Shown piece after piece: positions 48,499 to 52,537 of a stretch of 52,537 bases of DNA (positions are counted from its first letter, which is position 1; every line of letters starts with the position of its first letter). Position numbers and translations under genes: made by a program. The notes beneath the pieces are model-generated. The model had not been told where the DNA came from. It made no database searches and saw only the letters and a program-made list of their open reading frames with translations. Origin of the DNA: Anaerotruncus sp. G3(2012). GTDB taxonomy: Bacteria; Bacillota; Clostridia; Oscillospirales; Ruminococcaceae. The stretch is from assembly GCF_000403395.2 (NCBI RefSeq), contig NZ_KE159668.1, positions 193,468-246,004 on the forward strand, given 5' to 3'.

Positions 48499-49650
48499 TC
48501 AGCGGAGGGGGCATTGGACACTGTCGGCAAACGCAACATGGACGGTGGAAAACTGGTTGGAGAGGTATTCGGATGAGCTGCATTCCACAGAGGGCGTCCC
48601 TTTGATGTCGTGCAGGAGGATCGTGAAAGTGACGGTGGTGCCTTCCCCCGGCTGGGAGGAGAGGGTCACTGCCCCGCCGAGCATCCCAATCGCGAGCCTT
48701 GCAAGGGGAAGCCCCAGACCGTTCCCGGAGAATGGATGGTCCCCATGTCGGTAGGAGAAATAAGGCTCAAACACTTGGGGAAGGATATTCTCCGGAATGC
48801 CCAGACCGTGGTCTGAAATCGAGAAGAGCAGCCGCTGTCCGGCCTGCCGCACCCGTACGCGCACCCGGTTTCCCTCCCGGGTGAACCGGGAACAGTTGGA
48901 GAGAATCTGGAGCAGCGCAATCGAGAGGCGGTTGGTATCGCAGGACGCGGGCAGCGGGCCATCCGGAATATCAGATTCAAGGGGGATGCCGTTGCTTTCG
49001 AGTACTACCGAGACCGCTCCAAGCAGCTCCCGCAGATATTGATAAAGGTCTGCCGGGCGCGGTGAAAGCGGGGCAACTGCGTTGAACATGCAGGTATAGT
49101 CGAAGATCATCCCGCAGCTGCGCAGCAACTGGAACGCGTTCTGGTTGATGGACTCAAAATAAGGCCCGCTCGCCTCAATGCAGTCGCTTCCGGCGGAAGC
49201 ACAGACATGCATCAGCCCATGAAGCGATGCAAAAATATTGCTCAACGGCAGCCGGTACTGGCTCGAAAAGCTCGAAAGGACCCGGTTCGCTCCCTGGGGA
49301 TGCAGTCCGGTTCCGCTTGGGGAGGTAAAGACCGGCTGCACCAGATAGCGGGAAGGGTCTCCAGGGGAAAGCGCGGAAAGCCGCACCGCATTCTCCGAGA
49401 GCATCCCGCCCGGATTCATGCTGACAAAAAAGCCGCGCGCAGCAATCTCCTTTTTGACCTCGTCCGGGGCATGGCCGTTTAGAAGGAGCTGCACTCCATC
49501 TGGAAGCGCAAGACAGGGCATTGCCTGTACCGCGGCGTCGCTTGCCCAGAGGGGCGAGAAAGAACCGTCTGTGATGACGGCGGGGGTATTAGCGGCTTGA
49601 AACATACTGGTGATTTGTTGGAAGAACAAGTCGTCCTGCTGCTGCTTCAT
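48499..49650 (-). CDS. Histidine-kinase-like sensor lacking the usual phospho-acceptor
   Basis: 383 residues, AAAGGAAT ten bases before ATG 49650. An N-terminal PAS-like region (about 10-115, MFQAANTPAVITDGSFSPLW) and a C-terminal HATPase domain are visible: LLQILSNCSRFT (N box), ISDHGLGIPENI (G1) and FSGNGLGLPLARLA (G2). The dimerisation region reads FSSQYRLPLSNIFASLHGLM where HELRTPL-type sequence is expected, so the His of the H-box is absent; a later HGLMH is out of register. No transmembrane helix and no response regulator adjoin it. It may be a degenerate kinase, a phosphatase or a scaffold. Confidence 0.78.
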   Translation of the reverse strand: MKQQQDDLFFQQITSMFQAANTPAVITDGSFSPLWASDAAVQAMPCLALPDGVQLLLNGHAPDEVKKEIAARGFFVSMNPGGMLSENAVRLSALSPGDPSRYLVQPVFTSPSGTGLHPQGANRVLSSFSSQYRLPLSNIFASLHGLMHVCASAGSDCIEASGPYFESINQNAFQLLRSCGMIFDYTCMFNAVAPLSPRPADLYQYLRELLGAVSVVLESNGIPLESDIPDGPLPASCDTNRLSIALLQILSNCSRFTREGNRVRVRVRQAGQRLLFSISDHGLGIPENILPQVFEPYFSYRHGDHPFSGNGLGLPLARLAIGMLGGAVTLSSQPGEGTTVTFTILLHDIKGTPSVECSSSEYLSNQFSTVHVAFADSVQCPLR

Positions 49651-49759
49651 GTAATATTCCTTTCCGTATCGGGGGTCTTTTGTTATCTTCTCATTCGCTC
49701 ATTGGGATATGCAGGGGATTTTTGGTGCCGGACGAAATTCGACGAATTCCGACAAATCA

Positions 49760-49788
49760 ATTATAGTATATTACTTGGTGGTTTTCAA
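49760..49788 (-). promoter_or_regulatory. Promoter of the sensor gene
   Basis: On the minus strand TTGAAA (49788-49783), 17-base spacer, perfect TATAAT (49765-49760). Downstream in its leader three 10-bp direct repeats, GACGAAATTC, GACGAATTCC and GACAAATCAA (read on +, 49731-49760), may bind a regulator. Confidence 0.7.
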
Positions 49789-49850
49789 TAAAAACCCTTA
49801 CATAAAGCACGCAGGTTTGAAGAAAATAAAAAAAATCGTTTAAACTTTGA

Positions 49851-50933
<1,083 letters not shown>

Positions 50934-50960
50934 GCAACGGCTGAAGTTTTCAACGGAACA

Positions 50961-50998
50961 AAAACCCGCTGTACAGAAAACGCTGTACAGCGGGTTTT
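50961..50998 (+). terminator. Terminator of gap
   Basis: AAAACCCGCTGTACAG-aaaacg-CTGTACAGCGGGTTTT, perfect 16-base stem. The rest of 50999-51163 has no gene. Confidence 0.9.
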
Positions 50999-51163
50999 AT
51001 GCTTTCGATGAGAAAACAGTGGAAAAAATCTCAATTTGAATCTGCCTGCTATTGAGAAACCAAGGCCTTGGTGCCTTTTCGTTTTATGCCTCTTTGCCTT
51101 GCAGAGAATGAATGAGATTTGGACGCCCATCAGGATATAGATATTGTGATAGAAGCCGGCATA

Positions 51164-51211
51164 TTGACAGAGTCTTAATCGTATAGTATATTAGAATTAT
51201 CTTAAATACTA
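51164..51211 (+). promoter_or_regulatory. Promoter and operator of the ferredoxin-ArsR operon
   Basis: TTGACA (51164-51169), 17-base spacer, TATATT (51187-51192). An inverted repeat, TAGTATATTAGA-atta-TCTTAAATACTA (51184-51211), matches at 10 of 12 positions per arm and covers the -10 and start site. It is the likely binding site of the ArsR-family protein encoded at 51989, giving autorepression. Confidence 0.75.
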
Positions 51212-51223
51212 TAAGGAGGCATT

Positions 51224-51430
51224 ATGGCAACATCAACAAGACTGGCGCGGGTTGGCAGGGAATGTGTGGCTTGTGGGAGCTGCCTGCGGGTTTGCCCAAA
51301 AGGCGCGATACGCATTGTGTCGGGTGTGACAGCTCAGATCGACGGCAATATCTGTATCGGCTGCGGAAAATGCACCAGAATCTGCCCGGCAGATGTGATT
51401 ACGATTGTGCAACGGGGGGCTGTGGAATGA
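51224..51430 (+). CDS. Two-cluster 4Fe-4S ferredoxin
   Basis: 68 residues, ATG after AAGGAGG. Two cluster motifs are CVACGSCLRVCPKG and CIGCGKCTRICPAD, each CxxCxxCxxxCP. Its stop overlaps the next start (ATGA). A bacterial 2[4Fe-4S] electron carrier, probably serving the membrane protein next to it. Confidence 0.92.
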   Translation: MATSTRLARVGRECVACGSCLRVCPKGAIRIVSGVTAQIDGNICIGCGKCTRICPADVITIVQRGAVE

Positions 51431-52050
51431 AACGGAACTGGTATGACTACCTTTGGGCCGCAGAGCTTCTCTATTGGGCATTGGGGCTGTGCAATATCCT
51501 TTTTGCCTGGTTGGGCATGTTCTTCTTCTTTATCCCCCTGCTAATGGCCGTGATTGGCGGAAACAAGGTGTACTGCAACCGCTATTGCGGACGGGGACAG
51601 CTCCTGGGGCTGCTGGGCCGCAGACTTTCCCGAAATGCGCCGCCCCCTAGGTTTCTGCGCAGCTACTGGTTCCGCGGCGGATTTCTGGCATTTTTTATGG
51701 TGATGTTCGGGCTGATGCTGCGCAGCACCTGGATGGTATTTTCAGGCGCACCGCTGCGGCAGACGGTGACTCTGCTGTGGACGTTCAAGCTTCCCTGGCA
51801 ATGGGCGGAGGTAGGGATGGTTTCGCCATGGATTGCCCAGTTTGCGTTTGGCTTTTTCGGTGTCATGATGACATCCACTGTTTTGGGCCTTTTCACCATG
51901 GTTCTGTTCCGCCCCCGGTCCTGGTGCGTATACTGCCCTATGGGGACGATGACGCAAGGCATTTGCAGACTGAGACAAAAGAAAGAGGATGTTGCTTGTG
52001 GAGGAAAGAGCAAAGAAGATTGCAGAGCTGCTCAAAATACTGGCCAATGA
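51427..52050 (+). CDS. NapH-like 4Fe-4S membrane protein
   Basis: 207 residues, ATG overlapping the ferredoxin stop. Four to five membrane helices with YCNRYCGRGQLLGLLG and CVYCPMGTMTQGICRL, the NapH/CcoG-like 4Fe-4S membrane-protein pattern, which passes electrons from quinol or ferredoxin. Shorter than NapH, so possibly a relative with a narrower role. It overlaps the ArsR-type regulator frame by 62 bases. Confidence 0.82.
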   Translation: MKRNWYDYLWAAELLYWALGLCNILFAWLGMFFFFIPLLMAVIGGNKVYCNRYCGRGQLLGLLGRRLSRNAPPPRFLRSYWFRGGFLAFFMVMFGLMLRSTWMVFSGAPLRQTVTLLWTFKLPWQWAEVGMVSPWIAQFAFGFFGVMMTSTVLGLFTMVLFRPRSWCVYCPMGTMTQGICRLRQKKEDVACGGKSKEDCRAAQNTGQ

Positions 52051-52333
52051 ACACCGGCTGCTGATCCTCTGTGCGTTGATGCGGGGGCCGTTAGCCGTAG
52101 GGGAGATTCACCGATCTACTCCCCATATCACCGCTTCGGCGCTGTCCCAACATCTGGGGCATCTGCGCATGGCGGGGATTTTGGAGTCCCGCAAGCAGGG
52201 GATGCATGTCATCTATGAAATCCGAGATCAACGGGTGACAGCTTTGTTGGAGGCCATCAAAGAGTATTACTGCGAGGAGCAGCCGGAGGACAGCGAAAAA
52301 GACAGCGGGTTTGGTCCTCTGGGTAAGCCCTGA
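51989..52333 (+). CDS. ArsR-family transcription repressor
   Basis: 114 residues from ATG 51989 (a GTG at 51998 is an alternative). Winged helix: KILANEHRLLILCALMRGP, then ASALSQHLGHLRMAGILESR and an IYEIRD wing. Typical metal-site cysteines (CVC in the recognition helix) are absent; there is one CEE near the end, so the effector may be redox or another signal. It probably represses its own operon at the 51184 operator. Confidence 0.88.
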   Translation: MLLVEERAKKIAELLKILANEHRLLILCALMRGPLAVGEIHRSTPHITASALSQHLGHLRMAGILESRKQGMHVIYEIRDQRVTALLEAIKEYYCEEQPEDSEKDSGFGPLGKP

Positions 52334-52358
52334 TCTGGGCAGATGATCTAGGTAGTGT

Positions 52359-52535
52359 TCACATAAGCACATCGACAATGAGAGCAAAAAAGACAAAAGC
52401 CAAAAAGATAATATCCAGTTTGTCATAGCGGGTAAAAATGCGACGAAATCGCTTGATACGGCGAAAAAGCCTCTCAACTTGGTTGCGCTGTTTGTACAGC
52501 TCTTTATCATAGTCCCAAGGATCTTTGCGATTGCT
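52359..52535 (-). CDS. IS5-type transposase, C-terminal fragment (cut by window edge)
   Basis: The frame runs off the right edge of the window. 58 residues from SNRKDPWDYD to the TGA stop carry YKQRNQVERLFRRIKRFRR, the YKxRxxVERxFxxIK signature of IS5/DDE_Tnp_1 proteins, and TRYDKLDIIFLAFVF. An insertion sequence therefore starts within 50 bases of the ArsR gene. The outer IS end is probably near GTAGTGTTCACATAAGC (52353-52369), unconfirmed. Confidence 0.8.
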   Translation of the reverse strand, partial: SNRKDPWDYDKELYKQRNQVERLFRRIKRFRRIFTRYDKLDIIFLAFVFFALIVDVLM

Positions 52536-52537
52536 TT

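Overview
The window looks like the chromosome of a Gram-positive, anaerobic gut-type Clostridia (an Oscillospirales/Ruminococcaceae-like Bacillota). The reasons are strong GGAGG-type ribosome binding sites, near-consensus sigma-A promoters, lipoproteins with a lipobox, no outer-membrane genes, moderately high GC in the housekeeping-like genes, and sugar ABC systems of the RbsABC kind. The taxonomic call is inference; no rRNA or tRNA is visible.

Region 1 (1 to about 6620) reads as a filamentous-phage (inovirus-like) provirus whose left end lies outside the window. It holds a run of small membrane and secreted proteins followed by a Zot/pI-type assembly ATPase: a MucBP-like adhesin tail, a 44-residue coat-like peptide, a 403-residue repeat protein, a 153-residue secreted/anchored protein and an 84-residue pVI-like protein. 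After these come two unknown genes on the opposite strand, a structured non-coding region, a ribbon-helix-helix regulator, a second block of tight hairpins and palindromes, an IS30-family transposase and a two-TM protein. The last protein reuses a 15-residue motif from the adhesin tail. This is the most unusual part of the window.

Region 2 (about 6900 to 27200) is a catabolic island with an RbsABC-type importer (one ATPase, two permeases, one binding lipoprotein). Its enzymes are an unusual mixture: an FMN-dependent 2-hydroxyacid oxidase-like protein, three tandem acetamidase/formamidase paralogues, two ureidoglycolate-lyase-like proteins, an M20 amidohydrolase, three xylose-isomerase-like TIM barrels, a beta-hydroxyacid dehydrogenase, a D-2-hydroxyacid dehydrogenase and a split transketolase. 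A LacI-family regulator sits in the middle. The combination suggests breakdown of an amide- or ureido-bearing sugar or sugar acid; no such pathway is known to me by this gene set.

Region 3 (27400 to 42900) starts with an unknown lipoprotein and a small acidic membrane protein. It continues with a pentose/polyol cluster: ribulokinase, RpiR regulator, FGGY kinase, two zinc alcohol dehydrogenases, a 6-phospho-3-hexuloisomerase-like SIS protein, a second RbsBAC importer and a second split transketolase. Import, oxidation, phosphorylation and entry to the pentose phosphate pathway are thus encoded together.

Region 4 (42900 to 48260) is a lower-GC patch of secreted and membrane proteins with two paralogous secreted proteins (one now a pseudogene with several frameshifts), an M23 peptidase, a propeller-like lipoprotein and a tandemly duplicated membrane gene. 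Two of its promoters carry the same palindromic operator. Region 5 (48300 to the end) has a histidine-kinase-like protein lacking the usual phospho-acceptor histidine, gap, a ferredoxin / NapH-like / ArsR operon with an evident operator, and the end of an IS5-type transposase. Terminator hairpins separate most units.
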